64,000 nt of DNA from Sorlinia euscelidii (GCF_036452155.1 NZ_JAWJZY010000006.1); one strand, 5' to 3'. Positions 45,596 through 55,874 are shown, numbered from the stretch's first letter. Notes: generated by a model not told the origin, from the sequence alone. Translations and numbers: made by a program.

Positions 45596-46887
45596 CTTCG
45601 CGGCGGTCCCGCGAGGCTTTCCGCGTAGATACGGTGCGTCTTATTGGGTTGCGTGACGAAACGCTCCACCAGGTTCAGCATGGGCGTGTTTGTCTCCAAA
45701 ATCCAGCCGAGCTCGACATATCGATACGGTAATTTATTGCGTCGAGACAATAATTCTGAAATCGCCAATGGTGGCAGGAGTGCACCAAGCATCGTGCCAC
45801 GCACGAGATGCGACACGCCCAGAAGGATGACACGTGCCGATTCGCAGCGATGCGTCATGATTCGTGCTGCGAGCTTGACCCAGCCAAGGGGTGAGGGTTG
45901 GGGGCCTATATCCCGGGTGAGATCAAAAATATTGGGCACGACAAGCGCCATGGCCACCGGCGCGCCATTCTGATCGATCTGAACGTAATGTTCAGGGCGT
46001 AGAACGGGGCGTAAAGCCTTGATCATGGTGCGCATCTCATGCGCCTGCATGGGGACAAAATTATAGGTGTCCGCCCAGGCATCATTGTAAAGTGCCCGTA
46101 AAACCTCCCCTTGTGCGGCGATCTGCCTTTTAGAGAGTCGGGAGATCGAGATATCCTCATACCGACCCGATCCCGGGGCAAATCCCTGCGGAAACAGGGA
46201 GGAAAAATCGTAATCCTGTTTGAGGTCGAGGCGGAATGTCAGAAGGTCCATTTCCTTCTTCAGGCCGATCCGCTCCATCATGCGATGCAGGTGCGGCGGG
46301 TGCCATGGCGTGGCGATCATGGGGGCTTCATCCTGCCCGGAGACCATCACCCCCGATTCTCCATGGCAGTTCAGCGTGACGGGGCCGCGCATCTGCACCA
46401 TCCCATTCTCCCGAAGCCAGGCGCGGGCTGCGTCCAGCAGGGCGCGAATCACGCTCTCATCCGCTTCAGCATCCAACGCCCCGAAGAGGCCGATCCTCTC
46501 CTCCCAACGGGCCGTCGCGACGTAATCGACGATGGCGGCAATGCGTCCTACGGGCCGCGCACCCCGCCAGGCAATAAAATATCGCACAGAAGCATGACGG
46601 AAGATGGGGGCCTTACCCGGGTCGAGGAGGTCCCTTTGCTCGATATCCAGCGGCGGAGTATAGGATGCCATCCCCTGGTAAAGCAGGCGGGGCAGTTTTA
46701 TGAACAACGCGCGGTCCTTGCGGGTTGTGACTGACCGGATCGTTACGGCCTGCGTCCTGTCGCTTGAAATTCCCGCAGGATGATTGGCGGGATGCGCTTC
46801 ACGCTGGGCAACCGGCGTTACCGATTTTTCAAACAAAGTTTCTCCCTTTTCAGCAAGCTGGTGTAAACCGGTCCGCGTTTTAAACAT
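45592..46887 (-). CDS. GNAT-fold protein of unknown substrate
   Basis: A protein of about 431 residues, not assigned a reaction. It shows acyltransferase-fold blocks found in a conserved proteobacterial family: FIKLPRLLYQGMASYTPPL, FRHASVRYFIAWRGARPVGRIAAI, and GPVTLNCHGESGVMVSGQ. The C-terminal half has YVELGWILETNTPMLNLVER. Related proteins lie near sphingolipid genes in some alphaproteobacteria, which I recall as a family tendency, not a proof. The start could be the ATG at 46887 or at 46914; the divergent SDR gene starts a few bases away. Confidence 0.7.
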   Translation of the reverse strand: MFKTRTGLHQLAEKGETLFEKSVTPVAQREAHPANHPAGISSDRTQAVTIRSVTTRKDRALFIKLPRLLYQGMASYTPPLDIEQRDLLDPGKAPIFRHASVRYFIAWRGARPVGRIAAIVDYVATARWEERIGLFGALDAEADESVIRALLDAARAWLRENGMVQMRGPVTLNCHGESGVMVSGQDEAPMIATPWHPPHLHRMMERIGLKKEMDLLTFRLDLKQDYDFSSLFPQGFAPGSGRYEDISISRLSKRQIAAQGEVLRALYNDAWADTYNFVPMQAHEMRTMIKALRPVLRPEHYVQIDQNGAPVAMALVVPNIFDLTRDIGPQPSPLGWVKLAARIMTHRCESARVILLGVSHLVRGTMLGALLPPLAISELLSRRNKLPYRYVELGWILETNTPMLNLVERFVTQPNKTHRIYAESLAGPPRS

Positions 46888-46901
46888 CAAGAGCCTGTTC
46901 A

Positions 46902-47708
46902 ATGTCACGTTCATCCGAAATGTCAAAGTGTTTGCAGTTATATGACCACGTCTTAATAACTGGTGCATCGGGCGGCATTGGCGCGGCGCTTGCCCAACAT
47001 TATGCGGCACGGGCGCAACGCATTTCCCTATGGGGGCGTGACCTCCAGCGTCTCGAATCTCTCGCGAAAATCTGCACGGCGGCGGGTGCCGAAACCGATA
47101 TCGTCGTCGTTGATCTCAGCAATATGCATGAATCTCTCGAAGCTTTCTCACGAGCTGAGGCCCAGGCGCCGATCGACCTCCTTTTTCTTAATGCGGGGGT
47201 TTCGGATATGCGTCAGCCGGGGCGGGTTGTCGAGACGCCTGACATTCTTCTAGAAACGGCGTTGGTCAATTACGCGGTCCCGACCGGGCTCGCGAGCGTC
47301 GCGGCCGAGCTTATGGTGAAGCGCCGTCGCGGTCACATCGTCTTTACCGGTTCCGTCGCGGCTTGGCATGACTTGCCTTTCTCGGCCGCTTATTGCGCGT
47401 CAAAAGCGGGGATAGAACGGTTCGCAGGGGCTTTGCGGGCGGCGGTGACCCCTTATAACGTAAATGTGACTTTGGTTTCTTTCGGGTTTATCGACACCCG
47501 TATGAGCCGCCGCATTAACGGGTTTAAACCCTTTCTGGCCAAGCCGGAGAAGGCTGTTTCCGTGATCAATAAAGCGTTAAAACAACGACGTGGGCATGTT
47601 ACTTTTCCCAAAATCTTCAATCTGTTACGCATGATCGAAGCTGTTACGCCACGAAATCTTGCCCATATGTTATTGCGTTCGATTCGGGTATCACAGGGCC
47701 CTCGTTAA
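46902..47708 (+). CDS. Short-chain dehydrogenase/reductase
   Basis: A 262-268 residue SDR. The cofactor motif HVLITGASGGIGAALA, NAGVSD, the catalytic Ser in VFTGSVAAW and YCASKAGIERF (Tyr-X3-Lys) are all present. It starts at the ATG at 46902 or the ATG at 46920 (MSKCLQLYDH). The substrate is not known; the divergent GNAT-fold gene suggests a shared lipid-related role, which is inference. The upstream overlap means both promoters sit in a very short shared region. Confidence 0.87.
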   Translation: MSRSSEMSKCLQLYDHVLITGASGGIGAALAQHYAARAQRISLWGRDLQRLESLAKICTAAGAETDIVVVDLSNMHESLEAFSRAEAQAPIDLLFLNAGVSDMRQPGRVVETPDILLETALVNYAVPTGLASVAAELMVKRRRGHIVFTGSVAAWHDLPFSAAYCASKAGIERFAGALRAAVTPYNVNVTLVSFGFIDTRMSRRINGFKPFLAKPEKAVSVINKALKQRRGHVTFPKIFNLLRMIEAVTPRNLAHMLLRSIRVSQGPR

Positions 47709-47806
47709 AGGGTAAACAGACAAATTTGAATATTCAGCCTGGCATGACCGCGTGCCTGTTTGTGCGTCGTCACGGGCTGAAAACAGGAAAAGATAAAGGC
47801 AGTTTG

Positions 47807-48777
47807 ATGCAGGAAGTAGTTGCGGTCGATATCGGCGGAACCCACGCGCGTTTTGCGGTCGCGAAGATTGCTGACGGGCGGGTGACGGAACTCGCGCCTG
47901 GAGTCAAATTGCGCACATCAGATCATGCCAGCCTGGCGCTGGCATGGCGGAAATTCGCGCAGACCCAGAAAAATCCGTTGCCGCGCCGGGCGGGCATTGC
48001 GATTGCATGCCCCATCCAGGGCAATATCCTCAAAATGACGAATAACCCTTGGGTTATCCAGCCGGATAATCTCAAGCACAGTCTCGGGCTTGATGATTTT
48101 GTGCTGATCAATGATTTCGGCGCTGTCGCCCACGCCGTCGCTCAGGTGGATGACGCGCATCTGAAACATCTCTGCGGCTCCGATGGGCCATTGCCGGAGA
48201 CAGGGTCCATCACGGTTGTCGGGCCAGGGACAGGTTTTGGTGCGGCCTGCCTTCTGCGTCAGTCAGGACGTTATGACGTGATTGAGACGGAGGGGGGCAT
48301 ATTGATTTTGCGCCGCTCGACAGCGTGGAAGACCGCATCCTGACGGAGTTGCGTGGACGTTTCACGCGCGTATCGGCAGAGCGCGTTGTGTCAGGTCCGG
48401 GCCTTAGCAATCTCTATGAAGTTATTGCCGAGATGCACGGCGCGCCCGTATCCATACGCCATAATCGGGAATTATGGGATCAGGCCATTTTCGGCAATGA
48501 TGACATCGCCGCCGCCGCGCTTGAGCGCTTCTGCCTTTCACTGGGCTCAATTTCCGGGGATCTCGCCCTGGCCCATGGTGCGCAGGGTGTTGTGATTGCG
48601 GGTGGGATCGGGTTGCGACTTGCGGACCACCTCCCACACTCCGGCTTTGCGGAGCGCTTTATCGCAAAGGGTCGTTTTGAAACGATGATGAGCCGTATCC
48701 CCGTCAAAATTATTACTCACGAAGAGCCCGGCCTCCTCGGGGCAGCTGCGGCTTACGCCAATCGACACCCTGCCTGA
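47807..48777 (+). CDS. glk: Glucokinase, frameshifted as read
   Basis: ATP-dependent glucose kinase (ROK-related, Glk type). The N-terminal VAVDIGGTHARFAVAKI and LINDFGAVAHAVAQ with GPGTGFGAACLL are in one frame. The C-terminal half (DSVEDRILTELRGRF onward, to LLGAAAAYANRHP) is in another. One G added to the 6-G run at 48292-48297 restores the expected ETEGGHIDFAPLD joint and gives 323 residues, the Glk length. Start is the ATG at 47807; the upstream open codons are not conserved. Confidence 0.92.
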
Positions 48778-48794
48778 CCGCTCAGCGACGGAAC

Positions 48795-48821
48795 ATGGCG
48801 ATGCGGAAGAGGCATCGCCAT
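48795..48821 (+). terminator. Hairpin downstream of glk
   Basis: The perfect 10-bp inverted repeat ATGGCGATGC/GCATCGCCAT with a 7-nt loop lies 17 bp after the glk stop. No T-tract follows, so this is a terminator-like hairpin rather than a classical one. Confidence 0.5.
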
Positions 48822-48949
48822 TCAGGTGACTTCACCCGACGGCGCGAAAGGGACGACACGGCCTTTTCGGAACATTGAGTTTATCATGCAAACGCATGAT
48901 GGTTCCTGGCATCGACACAGGGCCGTGCGCCCCGACAAGCTAGCTGAGC

Positions 48950-49732
48950 TTATGACCCCGGATATTTTTCAGCGAGGGAGAGGATGATCGCGATCGTCTC
49001 ATCATCGAGAACGCCATCATAATTTTCGGGGCGATAATGGAGTTGCACGGCGCGTATTAAACTTGTGAAGCCCGCTGACGTCGACGCGCCGGAAACGTCA
49101 TATCCGAACCGGTTCAGAAGTTCGAGGATCATGCAGCGACTTGGCCGCAACATTCCCAATCCGGAGGTGGAGAGCACGTTAAGGAATTTCTGCTTGTCTT
49201 CCGCATCATACCATGTGCCAATACCCTCATCATAAAGCTCTTTCCACGGAAATTTCGGCCCCGGGTCACTTTTGCGGCCGGGTGCGATGTCAGAGTGGGC
49301 GACGATATTGCGCGGACTAATGTCAGGGTAACGTTGCAAAATACTTTTTACGAGCTCCTTCACCGCCGCGATCTGCTTCTCCGGGAAGGGGGGGAAGGTG
49401 AAGACACCATGATCATCCGACGCCAGATTGACGATTTCTATGCCGATAGATGAGTCATTAAGGTTATTGCGGCCACGCCAATAGCTGATTCCGGCATGCC
49501 AGGCGCGGTCCTTTTCATCCACGAGATTGAAAATTTGAGTGTCTGTGTAACCGGCAGCCCGGTAAGACGGGTCCGTCTCATCCGGGACAAGGTAATGCAC
49601 ACTGACGCTGGGACCGGTGAGCGCCGCGATGGAGTCCAAAAAATTTGCGGCAGTGTAGTGAAGAACGAGAAAACGCTGCCGGTTATTGAAACCAGAGACA
49701 GATCGGAAATCATTATAAATAATTTTGTGCAT
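48950..49732 (-). CDS. N-acetylmuramoyl-L-alanine amidase (Amidase_2 family)
   Basis: A 260-residue amidase from the ATG at 49732. The zinc-type histidines appear in FLVLHYTAANF and IVAHSDIAPGRKSDPGPKFPW; WHAGISYWRGRNNLNDSSIGIEI is the standard core. A C-terminal peptidoglycan-binding-like repeat follows (LLNRFGYDVSG, then AVQLHYRPENYDG). It resembles AmiD. As the last minus-strand gene of the phage-like module it may be an endolysin, but a host recycling role is equally possible. No signal peptide is evident at the chosen start. Confidence 0.9.
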   Translation of the reverse strand: MHKIIYNDFRSVSGFNNRQRFLVLHYTAANFLDSIAALTGPSVSVHYLVPDETDPSYRAAGYTDTQIFNLVDEKDRAWHAGISYWRGRNNLNDSSIGIEIVNLASDDHGVFTFPPFPEKQIAAVKELVKSILQRYPDISPRNIVAHSDIAPGRKSDPGPKFPWKELYDEGIGTWYDAEDKQKFLNVLSTSGLGMLRPSRCMILELLNRFGYDVSGASTSAGFTSLIRAVQLHYRPENYDGVLDDETIAIILSLAEKYPGS

Positions 49733-50446
49733 TTTATTATTCTTTCTTCTATTTTTCTGGAAAAGAAGTCGCGCGCAATGCGTTATCCGGCCTGGCGAGC
49801 CGGACATGATTCACCTGACAAACGCGTAGGAATTTAACTTTTTTTTGGGATGATTGATGCGCGAAGGCTCAACCGGCAATGAGGTCGGCGCTCTGCATGT
49901 GCGGCGATCAGCCCTTTACCGGTGCTTTTGCGGCATCGGAGACAGGGCGTAGCGGAGATCAGGATGAAACCGGACAAAATTGCGGACATTAACTGTCTCT
50001 TCCAATTTCTTGAAATCGATATTTTTACCGACGCTTCATTATAATTTGATTTCAATGCCCTGGCAATATCGATGCGGAACATCCGGCGCACGTCGCTCCA
50101 CCCATTGATAAATCCTGGCTGCGAGATAATTACCCTGCACCATGTGCAAAGTGAACGCGCCGAAAAAGAATGACGCGCTTCATGAAGGATGTATCGCGCC
50201 TGCTCGCCCGGCAGCACCGATTTTAAAGGGATGTCATGATGACGCACCCGATGTCCAGCCCGGGCACCGCCCCTCAGCATGTTACGTTAAGTCGATCATC
50301 GCCATTTTCTGCGAAATCTTCCGTCCGGATACTCAAACGTCAGGTGAACGACGCATCGGATATTGTCTGCATGTCGACAGGCGGGACGGGCACCGCATGA
50401 TGACCGCACTGCCCACCCATTGGTTAAGGGGAGAGGGTCAGCCGGA
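49733..50446. other. Gap between amidase and CotH-like gene
   Basis: No convincing gene. The minus strand has an open frame of 148 codons at 49834-50280 with atypical composition, and a short fragment in another frame (FFGAFTLHMVQGNYLAARI-like near 50080-50170) that looks more protein-like. This suggests a decayed or frameshifted small gene that I cannot identify. Confidence 0.35.
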
Positions 50447-51829
50447 TTACTCCTCTTCCTGCGGGTATCCCCACGCCTGATCCATCCAGGCAACACGCCT
50501 TTTAAACCAGTCAATGACGTAGGAGACCGTCCAGCGCCCGTCGTAAGGGATGTCCACCCGAACCGTGTTATTGCCCCAAAGCGGCCAGTTCTTCAGGTCA
50601 TCCACCATGGAATCCCGGTCGATCAAGGCAATCTGGCCCAGAATGATTTTCTTCAGATTGTTTGTTGAGATGATCCCGTTCCCGCGCAGTTCCGCCCATC
50701 GTGCCCGCAATTCAGGACGGAGGCGGCGGGTGAGGATATCCAGAAAGCCCGGGTCCTGATCGGCGGGGTAACCTCGCTGCGTGATCCACCCGATTTTGTC
50801 CGGCGCGGCCTGGTTGATGTCCTGCCATGCCGACACCCCGAAAGTGCGGTCATGATCAAATGGCCAGATGCTCCACTTTTTGGCGTCCCACGTGCCGAGG
50901 AAGAAATTATTCTGAAACGAATCATAGGACCCGGTCACATTGACGAGCAAAATATAATCGAGCCATGATTTCAGGTGCAGATATTGATGCATTTCCTTCC
51001 GCAGCCAGGTCTCATCGGCGCGGCAGGCCTGAAACCATCTGAATAGCCTTGCGCACGCCGCCTGTACGTCTGGCGCTTTTTGCGAGATGTCGTCCTGATC
51101 CTCATACCCGTCGATCTTGGGAGACTGGATTGACCATCCCGTGCTGTCAAAATCGCGATCCCAGAGTTCAAGCGTGTGCTCGGCCTGCATCAGGATGTGG
51201 TTGCGATGGGCGTCATCCATCAAATAATCATCGTTTGTCGAGCGTGATCGCCAGACAACGAGTTGCTGGAATTTCCCGTTCCACCATAATTCGCAGGGCA
51301 GGCCATCTGTGCTGAAGGACGCCGTCAGATGCATGCCCAAATCATGCTTGTCCCAATATCTGTAAGCGGATACCGGCGCCAATAGACGATCAGGGTGGGA
51401 ATGCATCTGACGCCACAGCTCGGTCGTGGTGGTTTCACGCACCATTGTCCGATCCGTGCCATAGCCTTTTAGCGTGATCGTCGAGACCGGCGACCAGTCG
51501 CCCATTTTCACATAGAGCTTCTTGCCATTAGAGGGACGCCGCAATTTGAGATTGAAGTTTTTTTTCATGGCGTCCTGGCTCGATTGACCCTGCACGTTGC
51601 GCAGGCCAACCGCACTGAAAAGCGGAAGGGTCCCGTCATAAAAGGATATGGAAATTGGTATATTGGATGCGTTCGGGTCGGAAAAATCCCCGTCGATCAA
51701 AAAACGCATGACGCGGCGGGGGCGGTCAATGGTGACGGTTTTGACATCGTTGATGGCGGCTGGTCCCCAGGCTAAAACACCGTCATGCTCAACATATCCC
51801 GTCGTCGGAATTTTGATATCGTTGCTCAA
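50447..51829 (-). CDS. CotH kinase family protein in phage tail module
   Basis: A 460-residue protein. The core has CotH features: the nucleotide-side QSSQDAMKKNFNLKLRR (about residues 82-98) and the catalytic/metal region SFQNNFFLGTWDAKK with WPFDHDRTFG (about 304-331). CotH proteins are atypical protein kinases of spore coats and invasins. The start is a TTG at 51829, overlapping the upstream stop and preceded by GGAGG. No signal peptide or membrane helix is seen. The protein sits in line with tail fibre genes, so it may be part of the virion or modify it. Confidence 0.78.
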   Translation of the reverse strand: MSNDIKIPTTGYVEHDGVLAWGPAAINDVKTVTIDRPRRVMRFLIDGDFSDPNASNIPISISFYDGTLPLFSAVGLRNVQGQSSQDAMKKNFNLKLRRPSNGKKLYVKMGDWSPVSTITLKGYGTDRTMVRETTTTELWRQMHSHPDRLLAPVSAYRYWDKHDLGMHLTASFSTDGLPCELWWNGKFQQLVVWRSRSTNDDYLMDDAHRNHILMQAEHTLELWDRDFDSTGWSIQSPKIDGYEDQDDISQKAPDVQAACARLFRWFQACRADETWLRKEMHQYLHLKSWLDYILLVNVTGSYDSFQNNFFLGTWDAKKWSIWPFDHDRTFGVSAWQDINQAAPDKIGWITQRGYPADQDPGFLDILTRRLRPELRARWAELRGNGIISTNNLKKIILGQIALIDRDSMVDDLKNWPLWGNNTVRVDIPYDGRWTVSYVIDWFKRRVAWMDQAWGYPQEEE

Positions 51830-52167
51830 AATCCCAACCTCCCGAATATCAGGCCGGACTCATCAAATCGCGTCATTGTCACGACGATGATGGACCCGGG
51901 GCGGCTATCGATAAACGGTATCCGCCCTTCCACCCAACGCACATCGGAAGGCCATGTCGTTTCACACCCGCCATAAACGGGTTGCTGAATGACGAGTGTC
52001 ATGGACTGGCGTTCAGCCGGGCGGCCTTTCCCGATGGTGAGGGCAATATCTCCGGACAGGACGAGGCAGTAGATAATGTCACCTGAGAGCGCTTGCGGCA
52101 GATTTTGCGGGCCCGAAACATTCAGGCGCGTCTTGACGGGCACGCCGTAACCGGAACTACCCGCCAT
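51826..52167 (-). CDS. Small phage-module protein of unknown function
   Basis: Not recognised. The 113-residue product is beta-rich (LNVSGPQNLPQALSG, IIVVTMTRFDESGLIFG) and reads like a short structural or chaperone protein. GGAGG lies upstream of its ATG. It overlaps the S74 fibre gene by 11 bp upstream and the CotH gene by 4 bp downstream, so the three are coupled. Confidence 0.65.
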   Translation of the reverse strand: MAGSSGYGVPVKTRLNVSGPQNLPQALSGDIIYCLVLSGDIALTIGKGRPAERQSMTLVIQQPVYGGCETTWPSDVRWVEGRIPFIDSRPGSIIVVTMTRFDESGLIFGRLGF

Positions 52168-53508
52168 GAGCCGCCTCCAACGCCTCGAGGCGTTTTTCCA
52201 GCTCGGCCTGCTTCCGTTCCACGGCCTCCCTTTTCAGGCGCTCACATACGCTCAAAAGCATTTGCAGTTCTGAATAAATCAGCGCCTGCATCCAGATGGG
52301 CTGCCCATTTTCATCCAGGACAGGCCGGGTTTCATAACGATATTTCTGCACCGGGGGGTGAAGGATTTTTTCTCACCCGTTTCCGGGTCGATTGTCAGCT
52401 CCTGCGCTTCTGCTTCTTCCGGGATTTGGACCTGCTCATATCGCTGCTGCTGGCTCCAGAGCGCCCAGTCCGCAGGGTCGAGGCCTGCATGGCGCAGGGC
52501 GGCTTCGACGTCCTGAGCGACAACGCCCACATGCAGGCGTGCTTCCCGCGGGCCTTCTGCGACGTCGGCTTTGTAGCGGAAAAGCTTTGGGTGCAAAGTG
52601 TCATAAAATGCCAATAGCTTGTCCCGGTAGCCGGCATCGAGATCGAGCAGGTCATCAATGACGCGCTTTACCTTGATGTCTGACGTCAATTGCACATTGC
52701 CGGACAGGTAAATATCCCGGAAGCGATGATTGGCCGTCCCGAGATCTGTAAAATCATTGACATCCGGGCCAAGCATACTGCCACGGAAGCTCAGCGTGCC
52801 ATCTGTCGCCTCCCCGGAGCCGCCACGCGCAACCCAACCGACATCGACGGAGTTCTGGTGCGTGACGTCGTTATTCCAGATGAAGGATGTCGGGGCGCAA
52901 AAGTAACTGAGATATTGCCAGTTGCCGGAATTCGGCCTGCCGATCCAAACCGAAGTTGACCTTTCTGGTTTCCCGAAATGTGCGTATCCCCAGCCGGAAT
53001 AAAGCGCAGCACCCCATGACTCTGTGTCGAGCGAAGCCGTGTATGTTTCAAGATCGTAAAACCAGTGCCCCCCGACGCCGGTGGGCTTGATGTTGATATG
53101 AGACGTGCCGGCGCGACCAGGTGGGTCATTCCAGGTCTGCTGATAACCCTGACCGATAATGGGCCGCGTAAAACGACCTGTCGCGCCTTGTACCATGCCT
53201 TTCACCATGCCGGGCACCGCATCATGGTCCGGGATATAGACGTCGGAAGATTTGAGGGCCCTGTCGACCTCCGCCAAGGCGGACCCGGCAGCTTCCACCG
53301 CGTCATAGGCGTTGGTGGCGGCATCCTGCGCTTTCTCCTGCGTCTCCGCAGCAAGCTGTGTCATGGAGGCGACGGCGCTGGCCAGCCCGTCAATATTCTT
53401 CATGACATCCGCCATGGTTGAACGTGTGCGGCCACCATCGCCGGACACTGTATATTCATCGAGGATGCGGTTTTCAGGGGCACAATTTTGAGAATCAGAA
53501 TTGGACAT
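52157..53508 (-). CDS. Tail fibre with intramolecular chaperone (S74), frameshifted as read
   Basis: Phage receptor-binding fibre. An N-terminal coiled-coil part (about 30-90) is Ala-rich; the middle is beta-rich; a Peptidase_S74 chaperone follows from about residue 262 with the self-cleavage site LTSDIKVKR (S276-D277, K279). The last part (QKYRYETRPVLDENGQPIW to the coiled-coil end LEKRLEALEAAHGG) is in a second frame, joined by adding one C to the 6-C coding run (plus-strand G run 52353-52358). That gives 450 residues. Confidence 0.82.
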
Positions 53509-53733
53509 GATTTGCCTCTCTCGGCTTTTACGTCACCGATTTTGTTGCTTATTTGTGGGAGGAACGCCTCAACGCGGCTGCTACGACGATGAATGCGCCG
53601 CCGGGCCGCCATTTTCGACGAGAGCTGCCAATGCGACGAAAGGCTCCGGGCAGCACGTCACGGCGTGCGTGAGGTTAAACTGAGTCAACGGCTTCGGTCG
53701 CGGTCGAATGTCGCAATCGAAACCTAATATTAC

Positions 53734-54981
53734 CTACCCGATACGGCGCACGGCGATTGTGCCGCCGCCAGGGTAGGGATGCGCGGTGAAGGGCAGGCGC
53801 AGGACCATCGTCTTGTTTTTCTGATCAATCGGCGCTGTGAAATTGAAAAGCTGGGCATTGAGTAATGTGAACTGGTAGCCCTTGCCTTGATCATCGACAA
53901 TGCTGAACGAAATCTGCACCTTCTTTCCGGATTGCCAAAGTTGGATGAGCGCGTCATTGCGGAAATAAATCTGCGCCTCCAGCGTGACCTTCAGTGCGCC
54001 GAACTGGATGCCCGCAGCGCCCATCCTGCCAAGAGCCTGATCCTGCGCGGCGCCATTGCGGGTAAGGGTGAGGATCGCGGATTGAACCGCACCGTCATAT
54101 GACGTCCCATCAATGGAGAAGGCGTTGAAGTTCCCGGCCTCCATGATACGCGTGGTCGTGGCGGCGGCGACATATTCCAGGTTCGACACATCTGTCAGCT
54201 CAAGATTCGCCCCGATAAAATCGATCTGAATTGTCGGCGTTTGCTGCGCCTGGAAGTTCATCTGGATCTGCGAGACCATATTGCCGGAAAATAAATGATG
54301 ACGGTCCGCGATCTTTTTACGAAGGGCGAAGGTTTTCCCCACGGATCCGTTGACGATCCCGACAGGGGTATAGGTAAAGCCCTGAGGACAGATAATCCTT
54401 TCCGTGAGCGCGTGATCCGGGAAAAACTGCTTGAAAAACGCCTCACCTGCCGGACGGAATAAGGATAATGTGTCAATCGACGATCCTTGTTTCCCAATGA
54501 TTTTAGTCGTGTAAGGCAGGATGAGCGACGAGTCTCCAAGTGAAATCTTGACCAGCCCGTTAACGGGCCAGTTCGACAGGACGGAATAATCTTCGTAGGT
54601 CGAAAATTCGAAGGCTTCGTAGGTCAGTAATATTGCCGGGAGATGGGCATCATCCGTCGCCTGGTAGGGTGTGCCTTCCGACCATTCCATCCCCATGATG
54701 GCTGCAATGAATTCATCATAGGTTTCGTAGGACAATAAACCGGAAATGGAACCACTTGTGCTTCGACCGGTGAGGACGGTCTCAGCCTCCTCCGGTATGG
54801 CATTGATTTCATCAGGGGTTACTGTCATGTCCTGCACGGCGAGCGTTTCACCAGCGTGGCGCAGACGTCTGAAACCGTCCGATGGGGCGATGCCGAAACT
54901 GACTTCCTGCGCATAATCGACATGGGTAAGATTGGTCTGTTCACCCGCTGAAAAACCGGATGTCGGGCCTGTGACTGCCAT
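53734..54981 (-). CDS. Phage tail tube-like protein
   Basis: A 415-residue protein with repeated beta-sandwich pattern, like the two-domain phage tail tube proteins: LTHVDYAQEVSFGIAPS at the N-terminus, SGSISGLLSYETYDEFIAAI, and IQIDFIGANLELTDVSNLEY with QISFSIVDDQGKGYQFTLL near the C-terminus. GGAAAA before the ATG is a ribosome binding site. Assignment is by overall pattern and by its neighbours. It stands apart from the other tail genes because a toxin-antitoxin locus lies in between. Confidence 0.62.
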   Translation of the reverse strand: MAVTGPTSGFSAGEQTNLTHVDYAQEVSFGIAPSDGFRRLRHAGETLAVQDMTVTPDEINAIPEEAETVLTGRSTSGSISGLLSYETYDEFIAAIMGMEWSEGTPYQATDDAHLPAILLTYEAFEFSTYEDYSVLSNWPVNGLVKISLGDSSLILPYTTKIIGKQGSSIDTLSLFRPAGEAFFKQFFPDHALTERIICPQGFTYTPVGIVNGSVGKTFALRKKIADRHHLFSGNMVSQIQMNFQAQQTPTIQIDFIGANLELTDVSNLEYVAAATTTRIMEAGNFNAFSIDGTSYDGAVQSAILTLTRNGAAQDQALGRMGAAGIQFGALKVTLEAQIYFRNDALIQLWQSGKKVQISFSIVDDQGKGYQFTLLNAQLFNFTAPIDQKNKTMVLRLPFTAHPYPGGGTIAVRRIG

Positions 54982-55214
54982 GATTATTTTCCTTTTGCGA
55001 TAGACCAGAATTCACGATCATCGCGGTTTGTTCGAGGGGGAAGGGATGTGCTGCGTGCGTCGGGGAAAACCTACCGGTTCGCCGTTTAATCGGTCGTCAT
55101 AAACTGAATTCTGGACAATTTCCGCCACGTGCATCTCGTGATGACAGTGAGGATGAGTTTTTTGGAAGGTAAAGCGGCGCTTGAATGTGCCGTGGGGACT
55201 GACTTGAATTGAAC

Positions 55215-55240
55215 AATGAAAAAACGCCCGCAACGGGCGG
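55215..55240 (-). terminator. Rho-independent terminator, minus strand
   Basis: On the minus strand CGCCCG-TTG-CGGGCG is followed by six Ts. No intact minus-strand gene ends just upstream, so it may belong to a decayed gene. Confidence 0.7.
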
Positions 55241-55701
55241 AATATGATGCGAAACCAGCTGGGCGGAAATCCCGAAAACGCACGTTCGGCGTTGAAGCCT
55301 GACATGTTGCAGACGTTCACCATCGGGGGCACTGGCTACTCGGCCAATTTTATACCGGCCTCATCTGAACTTACAGTGGCTTTAACGCGAAGGCCCTCCG
55401 AGAGACGTGGTGGCCTCATTCAATGAAGAGCATGACCATATTCTGGAGTTTTCACGCGCGCGCGGCGTCAGACGCGGCCGTGACGGCGTCATGGTTTCAT
55501 AATAAATTACTGATGAAAGTGATTTGCTTACGCTGTAACGGTAAAGGCTGCCTCTGCAACGGCTTTGATTGTGGATGATGCGAAGCAAACCTATTCTGCC
55601 ATAGAGTACTTCGAAGTTGGACCAGCGTCAACTCTGCTGTAACCAGAAAAATCGACAGATCTGTTTTGAAAACTACAAGATGTCAGTTCGCCTGACGCAA
55701 A

Positions 55702-55750
55702 GTGGAGGTCCGCGCGGGATGACTTGATTCAATGTTTTTTAGAGCTGATG
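55702..55750 (+). repeat. Left copy of repeat flanking brnTA
   Basis: The segment beginning GTGGAGGTCCGCGCGGGA, with TGATTCAATGTTTT later, is nearly repeated at 56624-56675. About 40 aligned positions differ at only a few bases and one indel. The two copies bracket the brnT-brnA pair. Confidence 0.6.
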
Positions 55751-55874
55751 AAGATAGTGGTCCAGAGTCGCCCGCGTGCTCAAAGCGTCATCACACTGAC
55801 CCGAGTCAGGCGGCAAATCTTTTTTTTTCTACAAGAAATATTGACTTTTGCATTAAATGTAGCTACATAAAATA

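Larger units (their letters stand above)
54982..55874. other. Long non-coding stretch beside brnTA
   Basis: About 890 bp with no supported gene. It includes a minus-strand terminator at 55215-55240 and the left copy of an imperfect direct repeat at 55702-55750 whose partner lies at 56624-56675. Base composition is lower in GC than the flanking genes near 55600-55860, a sign of recent insertion or decay. Confidence 0.45.

Noticed and set aside
2727..48297. G-run frameshifts as contingency (phase-variable) loci
   Set aside because: The set includes essential genes such as prfA and secD, and runs are short; phase variation would be lethal there.
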